This document shows, piece after piece, positions 1-5,382 of a stretch of 6,990 bases of DNA; the stretch's first letter is position 1, and each line of letters opens with the position of its first letter. The position numbers and the translations under genes were made by a program. Below the pieces are notes generated by a model. The model was not told where the DNA came from. It saw only the letters and a list, made by a program, of their open reading frames with translations, and ran no database searches. Source of the DNA: Desulfobacteraceae bacterium (lineage in GTDB: Bacteria; Desulfobacterota; DSM-4660; Desulfatiglandales; B25-G16); assembly GCA_030615565.1 (NCBI GenBank), contig JAUWZC010000116.1, positions 1 through 6,990 of the forward strand. Direction: 5' to 3'.

Positions 1-2
1 CC

Positions 3-665
3 CCATTGCTCAAATGAAAGCTTTTCTTCCAGATAGGCAAACCCTTGCCGCCTATAGTAATCTCTCAATTCAGGTTGTAGGATGCTTCCAAGTTTCATAT
101 CAAAATCCCTTTTCTTGAATCCCTTCAATTTCTTTAAAACCTTTATTTTTTGTTCCTCTGGGATATTCAGGGCGACTCCCTTTCGTACAAAAAACTCCAG
201 GTCAAACGCATCTCTTATCTCCCCGCTTGCTAACAGGGAAAAGATCTTGTTCCTTAACATCTGTCTCAAGGTGAATCCTCTCACCAGAATCTGGATGGGA
301 AAATGTGGTGAGAAAGCAATCTTTTCCTCAGTACTGCCAGGAGATACCACAGTCTTACTGATCTCTATCTTCAATTTCGGCATTCTTTTTTCTTTATTGA
401 CCTCTACCAGAATGGAATAATCTTTGTTTTGTGCATCAGTGACATCATGATCCCTGGAAAGGGCATTATATAGCCGCTTATAAAACCCATTATAATCCTC
501 TTCCTTAAAAAAGGAGAAATCCAGACCAAGAGAATATCTGGGGAGTTCGTGACAGAGCCTGAGCATGGTTTCTCCTCCAAAGGCAAGGGAACCCAGAAAA
601 CGTTTTGATCCGAGCCACTGAAGCATGGCCATTTGTAAGGCTTCATGCTCTATTAATCTTTGCAT
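3..665 (-). CDS. abiEii: AbiEii-like nucleotidyltransferase toxin, 3' end beyond the window
   Basis: This is the probable toxin of a type IV AbiE pair; 221 residues are visible and the frame stays open to the left edge. Family members are cytoplasmic nucleotidyltransferases, and the related MenT toxins add nucleotides to tRNA 3' ends. Visible family marks are the core at residues 28-50 (AFGGETMLRLCHELPRYS followed by LGLDF), a lysine at about 140 (RNKIF) and the RDAFDLEFF motif at 151-159. The usual core reads GGT/GGGT and DLD, so E32 and G47 look like changes at catalytic positions. The ATG at 665 is preceded by GAGGGG lying inside the upstream regulator gene and overlaps that gene by 23 bases, which implies coupled translation. 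An ATG at 646 forms an ATGA overlap but opens a different frame without family features. Fold assignment is firm; activity is uncertain. Confidence 0.85.
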   Translation of the reverse strand, partial: MQRLIEHEALQMAMLQWLGSKRFLGSLAFGGETMLRLCHELPRYSLGLDFSFFKEEDYNGFYKRLYNALSRDHDVTDAQNKDYSILVEVNKEKRMPKLKIEISKTVVSPGSTEEKIAFSPHFPIQILVRGFTLRQMLRNKIFSLLASGEIRDAFDLEFFVRKGVALNIPEEQKIKVLKKLKGFKKRDFDMKLGSILQPELRDYYRRQGFAYLEEKLSFEQW

Positions 666-1239
666 AAACCCCCTCAAAATACTTTCTCGCTTTTGGAGGA
701 TAGAGAACAGAGAAATCTGCAAGCATTCCCTCATCGACCATTGTTAGATCAAGAGAAGAGCCATCTAAATCATAGCGCCCTAAGGAAGCGAGGTAAAGAC
801 AATCCAGAACTGCTTTCTCAGGGAGGGCAATGAAAACACCATCCCTTTTTATAAACTCCCTATAGAGATCAGGCCTGATCTTAATATAATGAAAGGAGAG
901 ACCCCCGACATCGAATGTTTTAGTTCGTTTGACTGAGATCGACTCAAAGAAGCCTTTTTGCACATGAGTTGTGATGCCATAATAGGAAAGGGCTGTTCTC
1001 AAAGAGATGTAAGAGGGGACCTGGAGAATATTGGCAATGCGAAAGAGATCTATCTGATCCAGATGGCTAAGGGTCTCGGTCCTGGCGTAAAGACCCCTTT
1101 TTAATCTCATTAGTAGCCCCTTCTTTACATAGCGGCTGCACAAGACCTCCGCCGAGGCAAGTTTAGTACCAAGCGCATGAGCAACATCGTACTGTGTGAA
1201 AAACGGTTTATCTATTTTTAAGAGACGTTCATAAGACAT
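643..1239 (-). CDS. abiEi: AbiEi-like antitoxin and transcriptional regulator
   Basis: This is the antitoxin/repressor partner of the AbiEii-like toxin. AbiEi proteins carry an N-terminal winged helix that binds inverted repeats in their own promoter, and a C-terminal domain needed for antitoxicity; type IV antitoxins need not bind the toxin. Residues 1-55 fit the winged helix (KPFFTQYDVAHALGTK, then SRYVKKGLLMRLKRGLYA), and the C-terminal half holds ALPEKAVLDCLYLASLGRYD, typical of the family. I place the start at the ATG at 1239, giving 198 residues. The frame extends to ATGs at 1251 and 1323, but the longer N-terminus would be translated from a hairpin repeat (1256-1320). None of the three starts has a clear ribosome binding site, so the start is uncertain. 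The stop overlaps the toxin gene by 23 bases. Confidence 0.8.
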   Translation of the reverse strand: MSYERLLKIDKPFFTQYDVAHALGTKLASAEVLCSRYVKKGLLMRLKRGLYARTETLSHLDQIDLFRIANILQVPSYISLRTALSYYGITTHVQKGFFESISVKRTKTFDVGGLSFHYIKIRPDLYREFIKRDGVFIALPEKAVLDCLYLASLGRYDLDGSSLDLTMVDEGMLADFSVLYPPKARKYFEGVYAKINRA

Positions 1240-1255
1240 ATTAAAAGACATTAAC

Positions 1256-1320
1256 CGTTCAAAGTTCAGAGGTTCAGGGTTCAACGAAAATCTGAACGGT
1301 GAATTCTGAACCTGTGAACG
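1256..1320. repeat. GTTCA-type hairpin repeat upstream of abiEi
   Basis: The left arm (1256-1283) is made of GTTCA units. The right arm (about 1288-1320), read on the other strand, aligns with it unit for unit with a few mismatches and single-base gaps, around a short loop of about CGAAAA. The whole could fold into a long imperfect hairpin between the abiEi promoter region and the start codon I prefer. It resembles the TTCAGC-heptamer repeats elsewhere in the window in unit length and composition. It may be a small palindromic mobile repeat or a structured leader. Confidence 0.55.
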
Positions 1321-1338
1321 CATACAAAAGATATTTTC

Positions 1339-1354
1339 TTAACGATATTGTTAA
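1339..1354. promoter_or_regulatory. Candidate operator of the abiE module
   Basis: A 16-bp imperfect palindrome, TTAACGATATTGTTAA, has five-base outer arms and a single mismatched pair inside. It lies upstream of abiEi. AbiEi regulators are known to bind inverted repeats in their own promoters, so this is the best candidate site. No clear -35/-10 pair could be fixed next to it; TTGCTG with TAATAA 16 bases downstream on the minus strand is a weak possibility. Confidence 0.4.
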
Positions 1355-1414
1355 ATTATTATGCTTGATAGTTATTACAGCAATAAATGTGCCAATTGTG
1401 GAGGAATTCAGTTA

Positions 1415-1852
1415 TTAGCAATCACATAACCTTTTGACCAATTTGGAATCACTAACTTTTTTATAAAACTTATAATCTGCAGTGATAAGGGGAGATTGGG
1501 TTACCTTTGCAAGGGCAAGGAAGTAGGCATCATAAAGAGTAACTTCATACGCAAAAGCTAACTTCAGGGCTGAATTCAATATATTAATATCAAGGGATCT
1601 TATCTCCAATTCCAGATCTATTAAACTTTCAATGGATTCTCTTACCTCAAATGGGCTCAAGACCCCATGGTAGCGCAAAGCATTGGCCAATTCATATATA
1701 AGGAGATCTGGGACAATTATAAGGCATTTGTTATTTGCATGATCAACTCTCAACTTTAAAGCCTTTTCCATATCACTTTCCGAGGCTTCACTAAACCATT
1801 TGACCAGCACCGACGTATCTAAGACATATGCTTTGACAGGGTTTCTCTCCAT
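1415..1852 (-). CDS. vapC: VapC-1, PIN-domain ribonuclease toxin
   Basis: A 145-residue PIN-domain protein, the toxin of a type II VapBC module; such toxins are magnesium-dependent RNases, often cutting tRNA or rRNA. The four conserved acidic residues are D12 (VLDTS), E54 (IYELANALR), D108 (LYDAYFLALAK) and D126 (LITADYKF), with the usual KW after the first motif, so the protein looks intact. I start at the ATG at 1852: it has GAGGT six bases upstream and puts the DTS motif at the normal distance. An in-frame ATG at 1879 would add nine residues that fit no family pattern. The gene overlaps the antitoxin by 34 bases, and its ribosome binding site lies within antitoxin codons for GEVRKWRE. It is clearly homologous to the toxin of vapBC-4. 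Confidence 0.92.
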   Translation of the reverse strand: MERNPVKAYVLDTSVLVKWFSEASESDMEKALKLRVDHANNKCLIIVPDLLIYELANALRYHGVLSPFEVRESIESLIDLELEIRSLDINILNSALKLAFAYEVTLYDAYFLALAKVTQSPLITADYKFYKKVSDSKLVKRLCDC

Positions 1853-2091
1853 TTCCTCACCTCGCCAACTCCATCCCATTTTCCAGCCTTCTTTCTAAGT
1901 CTGTCCTGGATTTCAATAGCTCGCCTAATCCTTTTCTTTTTCTCCTTCTCTTGGATCTCTTTTTGGTATCTATCCATTACCTCTTCAGCAGCTTTTCGCA
2001 AGAAGGCACTGCGGCTAATCTCCATATCCTTTGCGAACTTATCAATTAATTCCACTATCTCTTCAGGTAAAGTAATGTTTAATCTTCGCAT
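1819..2091 (-). CDS. vapB: VapB-1, ribbon-helix-helix antitoxin
   Basis: A 90-residue CopG/RHH antitoxin. Residues 2-9 (RRLNITLP) form the DNA-contacting beta strand, followed by helices through LIDKFAKDMEISRSAFLRKAAEEV. A charged helical linker leads to the C-terminal motif GKWDGVGEVRKWRE, the likely toxin-binding segment. The same motif ends the vapBC-4 antitoxin. The frame runs upstream to 2181, but the start at 2091 is decided by GAGAGG a few bases before it and by a promoter whose -10 lies at 2123-2128, so the extra 30 residues would be upstream of the transcript. The gene is the first of the vapBC-1 operon. Confidence 0.9.
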   Translation of the reverse strand: MRRLNITLPEEIVELIDKFAKDMEISRSAFLRKAAEEVMDRYQKEIQEKEKKKRIRRAIEIQDRLRKKAGKWDGVGEVRKWRETLSKHMS

Positions 2092-2103
2092 ACATACCCT
2101 CTC

Positions 2104-2152
2104 TACACACTCAATAGTGTGTATTATAGGCATATATTGATAGGTATAGCAA
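2104..2152 (-). promoter_or_regulatory. vapBC-1 promoter with overlapping palindromic operator
   Basis: Read on the minus strand: -35 TTGCTA (2147-2152), an 18-base spacer, and a perfect -10 TATAAT (2123-2128). A perfect inverted repeat with eight-base arms, TACACACT (2104-2111) and AGTGTGTA (2116-2123), sits over the expected start point at about 2116 and touches the -10. An RHH antitoxin-toxin complex bound here would block initiation, so this is the likely autoregulatory site. Confidence 0.75.
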
Positions 2153-2165
2153 GAGAAAAAATCCA

Positions 2166-2228
2166 AGCGATCACAAAGCATTCAGCTCTCAGCTTTCAGC
2201 CATCTTTTTTTGCTGACTGTTGATCGCT
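2166..2228. repeat. TTCAGC-heptamer repeat bounded by inverted octamers
   Basis: Between vapBC-1 and mazEF lies a run of degenerate heptamers (ATTCAGC, TCTCAGC, TTTCAGC) at about 2180-2200, then a T-run and TGCTGACTGT. The unit is bounded by exact inverted octamers, AGCGATCA (2166-2173) and TGATCGCT (2221-2228). Related copies occur near 2936, 3720 and 4522. It may be a short palindromic mobile repeat or act as a transcript end; no classical terminator is present. Confidence 0.55.
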
Positions 2229-2240
2229 AACCCCAGACAG

Positions 2241-2585
2241 CTATGATAACCAAAGATGAACCCTTATAGCCTTATTAATCTTGCTTATCTCTTTCTGCCC
2301 TAATTTCCCTATTTGCTTGACAAGCCTGGTTTTATCAAGCGTCCGAATTTGATCCGCTTTAACCTTGCTATCCTTTGGGAGATTACCACTTCCCTCGGGT
2401 AAAAATACTTCAAAGGGGTAAATCTTACTTATATTTTTTGAGGTGGCAGGCAATATGGTCACAGTGCCTGAGAATTCATTGTTCTTGTCATTGGATACAA
2501 CCACAACTGGCCGGGTCTTTGATATCTCTTTCCCCACAACTGGATCAAGAGCAGCAAGATATATTTCTCCCCTTTTAATATTCAT
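2241..2585 (-). CDS. mazF: MazF/PemK-family mRNA interferase toxin
   Basis: A 114-residue MazF/PemK/CcdB-fold toxin, a sequence-specific endoribonuclease that cuts free mRNA in the cytoplasm. The full family layout is present: RGEIYLAALDPVVGKE at 5-20, KTRPVVVVSND at 23-33, TILPATS at 43-49 and KADQIRTLDKTRL at about 75-87. Arg25 and Thr48 fall at the same positions as the catalytic pair of Bacillus subtilis MazF, so an active enzyme is expected. Length is normal. The start overlaps the end of the RHH antitoxin gene by 11 bases. Cleavage specificity cannot be read from the sequence. Confidence 0.95.
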   Translation of the reverse strand: MNIKRGEIYLAALDPVVGKEISKTRPVVVVSNDKNNEFSGTVTILPATSKNISKIYPFEVFLPEGSGNLPKDSKVKADQIRTLDKTRLVKQIGKLGQKEISKINKAIRVHLWLS

Positions 2586-2817
2586 CCCATCCCTCTAAAT
2601 CAACGGACTCAAATTCTTTTGCAATGGAAAGACTTTCCTCTCTTCTAGTTTTATAGCCTTCTTCCAGCATTTTCTGGAGCTTATCCTCTTCAATTTTCTT
2701 TACTCGTTCCTTCAGAGTCTCGGCAATAAAGCGGCTCTTCTTTCGGGGCCCCACTAACTGATCCAATTTGTTCACCAGATCTTCTGGAATGGTAATATTC
2801 ATTCTGACCATACTCAT
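2575..2817 (-). CDS. MazE-like ribbon-helix-helix antitoxin
   Basis: An 80-residue antitoxin paired with the MazF-like toxin. Residues 4-10 (VRMNITI) are the RHH beta strand, then PEDLVNKLDQLVGPRKKSRFIAETLKERV gives the two helices; the acidic tail (IAKEFESVDLEGWDEY) is the probable toxin-binding and toxin-masking segment. The start at 2817 has a strong AAGGAG (2825-2830) seven bases upstream. It overlaps mazF by 11 bases and leads that operon. A relic of a very similar tail lies at 6334-6405. The RHH fold places it with the MazE partners of the Bacillus EndoA type rather than the AbrB-fold Escherichia coli MazE. Confidence 0.88.
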   Translation of the reverse strand: MSMVRMNITIPEDLVNKLDQLVGPRKKSRFIAETLKERVKKIEEDKLQKMLEEGYKTRREESLSIAKEFESVDLEGWDEY

Positions 2818-2845
2818 AATACATCTCCTTAAATGTATTTAAAAG

Positions 2846-2881
2846 TGTATTTAGAATACATCAAATTAAGTTGCATGTCAA
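2846..2881 (-). promoter_or_regulatory. mazEF promoter with operator half-sites
   Basis: On the minus strand: -35 TTGACA (2876-2881), a 17-base spacer, and -10 TATTCT (2853-2858). A palindrome TGTATT-tag-AATACA (2846-2860) covers the -10 and start point. Two more half-sites follow toward the gene, TGTATT at 2834-2839 and AATACA at 2818-2823, the last abutting the start codon. This is the expected pattern for cooperative RHH autorepression. Confidence 0.75.
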
Positions 2882-2896
2882 GAAAGATAGGACTTT

Positions 2897-2960
2897 CACC
2901 TCAAACGAAGAAGTCCTTGAGCCTTATGTTCTTAAAGCATTCAGCTTACAGGTCTCATCA
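2897..2960. repeat. Partial composite repeat between mazEF and vapBC-2
   Basis: It contains ACCTCAAACGAAG (near 2898), matching GCCTCAAACGA at 3769 and 4557, and GCATTCAGCTTACAG (near 2937), matching the TTCAGC-heptamer part of the other copies. The two parts are here separated by unrelated sequence, so the copy looks disrupted. Confidence 0.45.
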
Positions 2961-3061
2961 TTCTTGGTATTCTTGCTTTATTTATTGTTGATCACTTGCT
3001 GTATGAATACGGAGCTCTCTAGGGGATGCCGTGGCTAATATTCTTCTAAATGATTTTAAAA

Positions 3062-3451
3062 TCAGTTATGGAAGATAGTTACGTTGGGGATCTTATTGAA
3101 ATGAAGATCTAAGGTAAAAATTTTGCAGTTATTTTCAAGGGAAAGGCTGGCTATGATAAGGTCTGTAGTAGGGATGGTAATGTCTTTCTTACGCAGTGCA
3201 AAAGAAATCCTACCAGATTGGATCCAGGTGTTAATTGTAGTCTCTAAAAAGGGAAGCGCCAACATGCTTTCTAGAATGGATTCAAATTCCTTCTCAATCT
3301 TAGCGCCTTGTAGCAATTCGGTCAAAATAATGCCTGTAAGAAAAACTCTTCCTTTTTTTAAAAGATTTTCAAGAGATTTCCCAGCATTTGAGTCAGGCTT
3401 ATTGAAATATTCGATCCAGATGGATGTATCTACAAGAACATTAGCTTTCAT
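3062..3451 (-). CDS. vapC: VapC-2, PIN-domain ribonuclease toxin
   Basis: A 129-residue PIN toxin. The acidic residues D8 (LVDTSIWIEYF), E45 (ILTELLQGA), D97 (TTDLIIASLSLE) and D115 (TLDLHF) are all present, and the length is normal, so it should be active. It belongs to the DTSIWIEYF class of VapC, distinct from the class of vapBC-1 and vapBC-4. Its ATG lies 11 bases inside the end of the antitoxin gene, with a GGAATTGG stretch directly upstream. A perfect 14-bp palindrome (3051-3064) spans its stop codon. Confidence 0.93.
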   Translation of the reverse strand: MKANVLVDTSIWIEYFNKPDSNAGKSLENLLKKGRVFLTGIILTELLQGAKIEKEFESILESMLALPFLETTINTWIQSGRISFALRKKDITIPTTDLIIASLSLENNCKIFTLDLHFNKIPNVTIFHN

Positions 3452-3647
3452 CCAATTCCATTTCCCGCAATTTTTTCCAGCTGTCCTCCAGATGGAGTTT
3501 GCCTTTTAAGTCCAGCAGTTTCTGCATCCTTTTTTCCCGAACATAGGCCTCAAGAACCTCATTGACTGCCTGGGATTTATTCTTGGCCCCGGTCAGTCGC
3601 GTCACCTCTATGATGATGTCATCTTTAAGATTTAAAGTTGTGCGCAT
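3441..3647 (-). CDS. vapB: VapB-2 antitoxin
   Basis: A 68-residue antitoxin of the short VapB class. MRTTLNLKDDIIIEVTRLTG at the N-terminus is the strand and first helix of the RHH domain, and NKSQAVNEVLEAYVREKR the second helix. The tail (LKGKLHLEDSWKKLREMELDES) is typical for the toxin-wrapping segment. The start at 3647 has only a weak AAGAG six bases upstream but is fixed by the family N-terminus and by the promoter 20-50 bases upstream. It overlaps vapC-2 by 11 bases. Confidence 0.9.
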   Translation of the reverse strand: MRTTLNLKDDIIIEVTRLTGAKNKSQAVNEVLEAYVREKRMQKLLDLKGKLHLEDSWKKLREMELDES

Positions 3648-3668
3648 TAAAGACTCTTTTTTTTTATG

Positions 3669-3701
3669 ATAATATTATATGATTCTAGTTTATGATGTCA
3701 A
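3669..3701 (-). promoter_or_regulatory. vapBC-2 promoter with palindrome over the -10
   Basis: On the minus strand: consensus -35 TTGACA (3696-3701), a 16-base spacer and consensus -10 TATAAT (3674-3679). The perfect 10-bp palindrome ATAATATTAT (3669-3678) overlies the -10, flanked by ATGAT direct repeats. This would be one of the strongest promoters in the window when not repressed. Confidence 0.75.
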
Positions 3702-3717
3702 GATTATTTAAATATAG

Positions 3718-3783
3718 CTATCAGCAATCTGCTTTCAGCTTACAGCTTTCTTTTAACCTTTAGTCTTCTGCCTCAAACGAGGT
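3718..3783. repeat. Composite repeat between vapBC-2 and vapBC-3
   Basis: This is the fullest copy of the composite repeat: TTCAGC-type heptamers (about 3720-3750), then CCTTTAGTCTTCTGCCTCAA and ACGAGG. The second part recurs at 4549-4568 and, diverged, at 6280-6303 and 2898. It lies in the 282-bp gap between the vapBC-2 and vapBC-3 start codons, outside both promoters. Nothing else is seen in this gap apart from the two promoters. Confidence 0.55.
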
Positions 3784-3866
3784 GTTCCCAGGTAATAGCT
3801 TGTAAACTATGAAAATCCCCTAAAACACATGTAAACAAGGAAGAAAAACATTTGCTATTAAAAGAG

Positions 3867-3905
3867 TTGACCTGCTTTAATGTACATGATAATAGAATTA
3901 TGTAC
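3867..3905 (+). promoter_or_regulatory. vapBC-3 promoter with ATGTAC operator sites
   Basis: -35 TTGACC (3867-3872), a 17-base spacer and -10 TAATAG (3890-3895); GATAAT at 3888 is an alternative. The palindrome ATGTACAT (3880-3887) lies in the spacer and a half-site ATGTAC (3900-3905) at the expected start point, about two helical turns away. This fits autorepression by the VapB-3/VapC-3 complex. Confidence 0.65.
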
Positions 3906-3929
3906 GCAATATTAGCGGGAGAGATATCA

Positions 3930-4193
3930 ATGTTAAGATATAAGCATATGAGATTAGATCAAGAAAAGATAGAAAAGGCCAAAGAGATCCTCAAGGCCAA
4001 AACGGAGACAGAGGCCATGTCTCAAGCGCTCAACAAGGTGATCGAGCAGGACGGGGAGAGGCTTCGGAGGAGGAGAATCATGAAACATATGATTGAACTT
4101 CGAAATATCCTGGGTAAGATACAAGAAGATTCTGCTGAATGGGTTAGACTGGCAAGAGAGGAAAGGTCGCTGAGTCATGATCGCAGTAATTGA
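3930..4193 (+). CDS. vapB: VapB-3 antitoxin
   Basis: An 87-residue VapB-type antitoxin. The segment MRLDQEKIEKAKEILKAK then TETEAMSQALNKVIEQ matches the strand-helix-helix start of one VapB group, followed by a basic stretch (ERLRRRR) and a long amphipathic C-terminal helix. The ATG at 3930 has GGGAGAG six bases upstream and lies 35 bases after the -10; an in-frame TTG at 3852 lies upstream of the promoter and is not credible. It overlaps the toxin gene by 17 bases. This is the only module on the plus strand, divergent from vapBC-2. The antitoxin appears intact although its toxin is shortened. Confidence 0.85.
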   Translation: MLRYKHMRLDQEKIEKAKEILKAKTETEAMSQALNKVIEQDGERLRRRRIMKHMIELRNILGKIQEDSAEWVRLAREERSLSHDRSN

Positions 4194-4518
4194 TGCAAGC
4201 GTCGCAGCGCCCACCCTTTTCCCTTATGAGATCATTAGTGCCATTAATGTAGCTATTAACAGAAAAAGGATAAAAGAGTCAGTCGGTTATAAAGCCATAA
4301 AATACATTACCTCACTAGGAATTGGGCTTAGAAGCTTCAACGATCTGATTGAGACAACATTTCAAATGGCCAGACAGTATGGTCTATCTACCTATGATTG
4401 TGCGTATATGGCACTTTCAGAAAAAGAAAATTGCAATCTTATTACTGGCGATAAGAAGTTTTTTAGCGCTATCAAGAAACACTTTTCATGGGTTAAGTAC
4501 ATTGGTGATTATCTCTAA
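4177..4518 (+). CDS. vapC: VapC-3, PIN toxin with an internal deletion
   Basis: A 113-residue PIN protein with all four acidic positions, D6 (VIDASV), E18 (FPYEIISAI), D74 (TYDCAYMAL) and D92 (ITGDKKFF). Only 12 residues separate the first Asp from the Glu; the other VapC proteins in this window have 37 to 42. The join reads DASVAAPTLFPYE, as if everything from the usual KW to the LLAPTLFPYE strand had been cut out in frame (25-30 residues). This removes the first helix or two of the PIN fold, so catalytic activity is doubtful even though the frame and C-terminus are intact. It may be a decaying toxin, a toxin whose antitoxin persists as a regulator, or a small functional variant. The start at 4177 lies in the antitoxin end, behind a GGAAAGG about ten bases upstream. 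Confidence 0.82.
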   Translation: MIAVIDASVAAPTLFPYEIISAINVAINRKRIKESVGYKAIKYITSLGIGLRSFNDLIETTFQMARQYGLSTYDCAYMALSEKENCNLITGDKKFFSAIKKHFSWVKYIGDYL

Positions 4519-4521
4519 AAA

Positions 4522-4568
4522 AAGCATTCAGCATTCAGCTTTCCTTTCGCTTTCTGCCTCAAACGAAT
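4522..4568. repeat. Composite repeat after vapBC-3
   Basis: GCATTCAGCATTCAGCTTTC is followed by CGCTTTCTGCCTCAAACGA. It matches the copy at 3718-3783 in both order and orientation, so vapBC-3 lies between two like-oriented copies. Confidence 0.55.
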
Positions 4569-4768
4569 AGATCCCAACGTCTCGGAATTTCTATAACTCT
4601 TTGAATTTACAGTTATTCTAATGGCATTCTGATTTATACCACTCACATGGAATAATGGAATAATGTTCAGAAACGCATAACCTCTGTGTCTGGATTAAGG
4701 GTTTTGGGATCAAAAAAACATGGGGGCTGGAATGTTGGAACAATGGAACCCTGGAATTTCTCCCACCC

Positions 4769-4811
4769 AATACTCCATCCCGCTAGGCGGGATCTTCGAC
4801 AATTGAGTATT
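4769..4811. repeat. Nested palindromes
   Basis: The inner hairpin is ATCCCGC (4777-4783), loop TAG, GCGGGAT (4787-4793). It is enclosed by inverted heptamers AATACTC (4769-4775) and GAGTATT (4805-4811). The inner motif is close to the TCCCGC-ATA-GCGGGA hairpin that opens the adjacent 79-bp repeat. Confidence 0.5.
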
Positions 4812-4816
4812 CCAAT

Positions 4817-4895
4817 ATTCTCCCGCATAGCGGGATGAGCGACCCGCCCGCCATGCGAGTCCGCAAGGCGAGGCGGGCGGGAGCGAACTAAGTTC
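4817..4895. repeat. 79-bp repeat, copy 1
   Basis: It matches 6194-6272 at 78 of 79 positions, in the same orientation. Within it are a hairpin TCCCGC (4821-4826) / GCGGGA (4830-4835) and a stronger one, CCCGCCCGCC (4843-4852) / GGCGGGCGGG (4872-4881), around a 19-base loop. The high GC content contrasts with the neighbourhood. With its partner it brackets vapBC-4. Confidence 0.8.
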
Positions 4896-4956
4896 AGTCC
4901 TAAATAGAAACGAGAAACAAAAAACTATCCGAGCGGTGAGCCAGAGCCCAAAAATA

Positions 4957-5382
4957 TTATAATTGCAAATCTCTTAGGGCAATAATGAAGGGCAAGTTCT
5001 TAACTTTGGCGCAAAATGTATAGTCAGCCGTAATTAACGGGATAGAGGAAAGTTGCGCAAGAGCGGCATAAATGGCATCGTATATGGTTAACGAATATCC
5101 AAAGGCTAGTTCAATAGCATGGTCAATATATTCAGAGGATGCTTCAAGGGTTATTTGTAGTTCAAAAAAATCTCTCATAGCCCTCTTTACATGCTTATCA
5201 TCAAAATTTGGGTTAAATCTCAGAGCATTGGCCAACTCATAAGATATCAATGCTGGGGCTAGAAGATCACAAGCTCCGTCAACATACATCTGGAGTAGTT
5301 TATCTGCCTTGATTATGTCGTCCTCTCTTAAAGAAGAATACCACTTGACGGCTAAGCTTGCGTCAATTGCGTATTTCTTCAT
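4957..5382 (-). CDS. vapC: VapC-4, PIN-domain ribonuclease toxin
   Basis: A 141-residue PIN toxin with D7 (AIDASLAVKWY), E49 (ISYELANALRF), D102 (IYDAIYAALAQ) and D120 (LITADYTF), all in place and evenly spaced. It is homologous to VapC-1 along the length (shared VKW, YELANALR, AxxLAFxY, YDA and PLITADY blocks). I start at the ATG at 5382, which shares ATGA with the antitoxin stop and has GGAGAG seven bases upstream. An ATG at 5397 adds MERIK and lacks a clear ribosome binding site, though the corresponding ATG is the likely start in vapC-1. The gene lies between the 79-bp repeats. Confidence 0.93.
   Translation of the reverse strand: MKKYAIDASLAVKWYSSLREDDIIKADKLLQMYVDGACDLLAPALISYELANALRFNPNFDDKHVKRAMRDFFELQITLEASSEYIDHAIELAFGYSLTIYDAIYAALAQLSSIPLITADYTFCAKVKNLPFIIALRDLQL

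Larger units (their letters stand above)
4519..4956. other. Gene-free stretch packed with short repeats
   Basis: No gene or gene remnant was found in these 438 bases. They hold, in order: a composite repeat copy (4522-4568); TGGAATAATGG repeats (4648-4665); TGGAATGTTGGAA and related units (4728-4756); a nested palindrome set (4769-4811); and the first 79-bp repeat (4817-4895). About 60 bases of plain sequence then lead to the vapC-4 stop codon. Confidence 0.6.

Noticed and set aside
82..420. Plus-strand open frame of 112 codons
   Set aside because: It is antisense to the AbiEii-like gene, whose frame shows conserved family motifs; the plus frame has no recognisable features.
404..646. Minus-strand frame starting with an ATGA overlap at the abiEi stop
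   Set aside because: It is the wrong frame of the AbiEii-like gene: the frame starting at 665 continues to the window edge with the nucleotidyltransferase motifs, while this one has none.
3852..3929. N-terminal extension of VapB-3 from a TTG start
   Set aside because: It lies upstream of and across the predicted promoter; the ATG at 3930 has a proper ribosome binding site and the family N-terminus follows it.
3718..4568. Integron-like attC sites around vapBC-3
   Set aside because: The boundary repeats lack paired GTTRRRY and RYYYAAC core sites with the expected folded spacing, and no integrase is visible.
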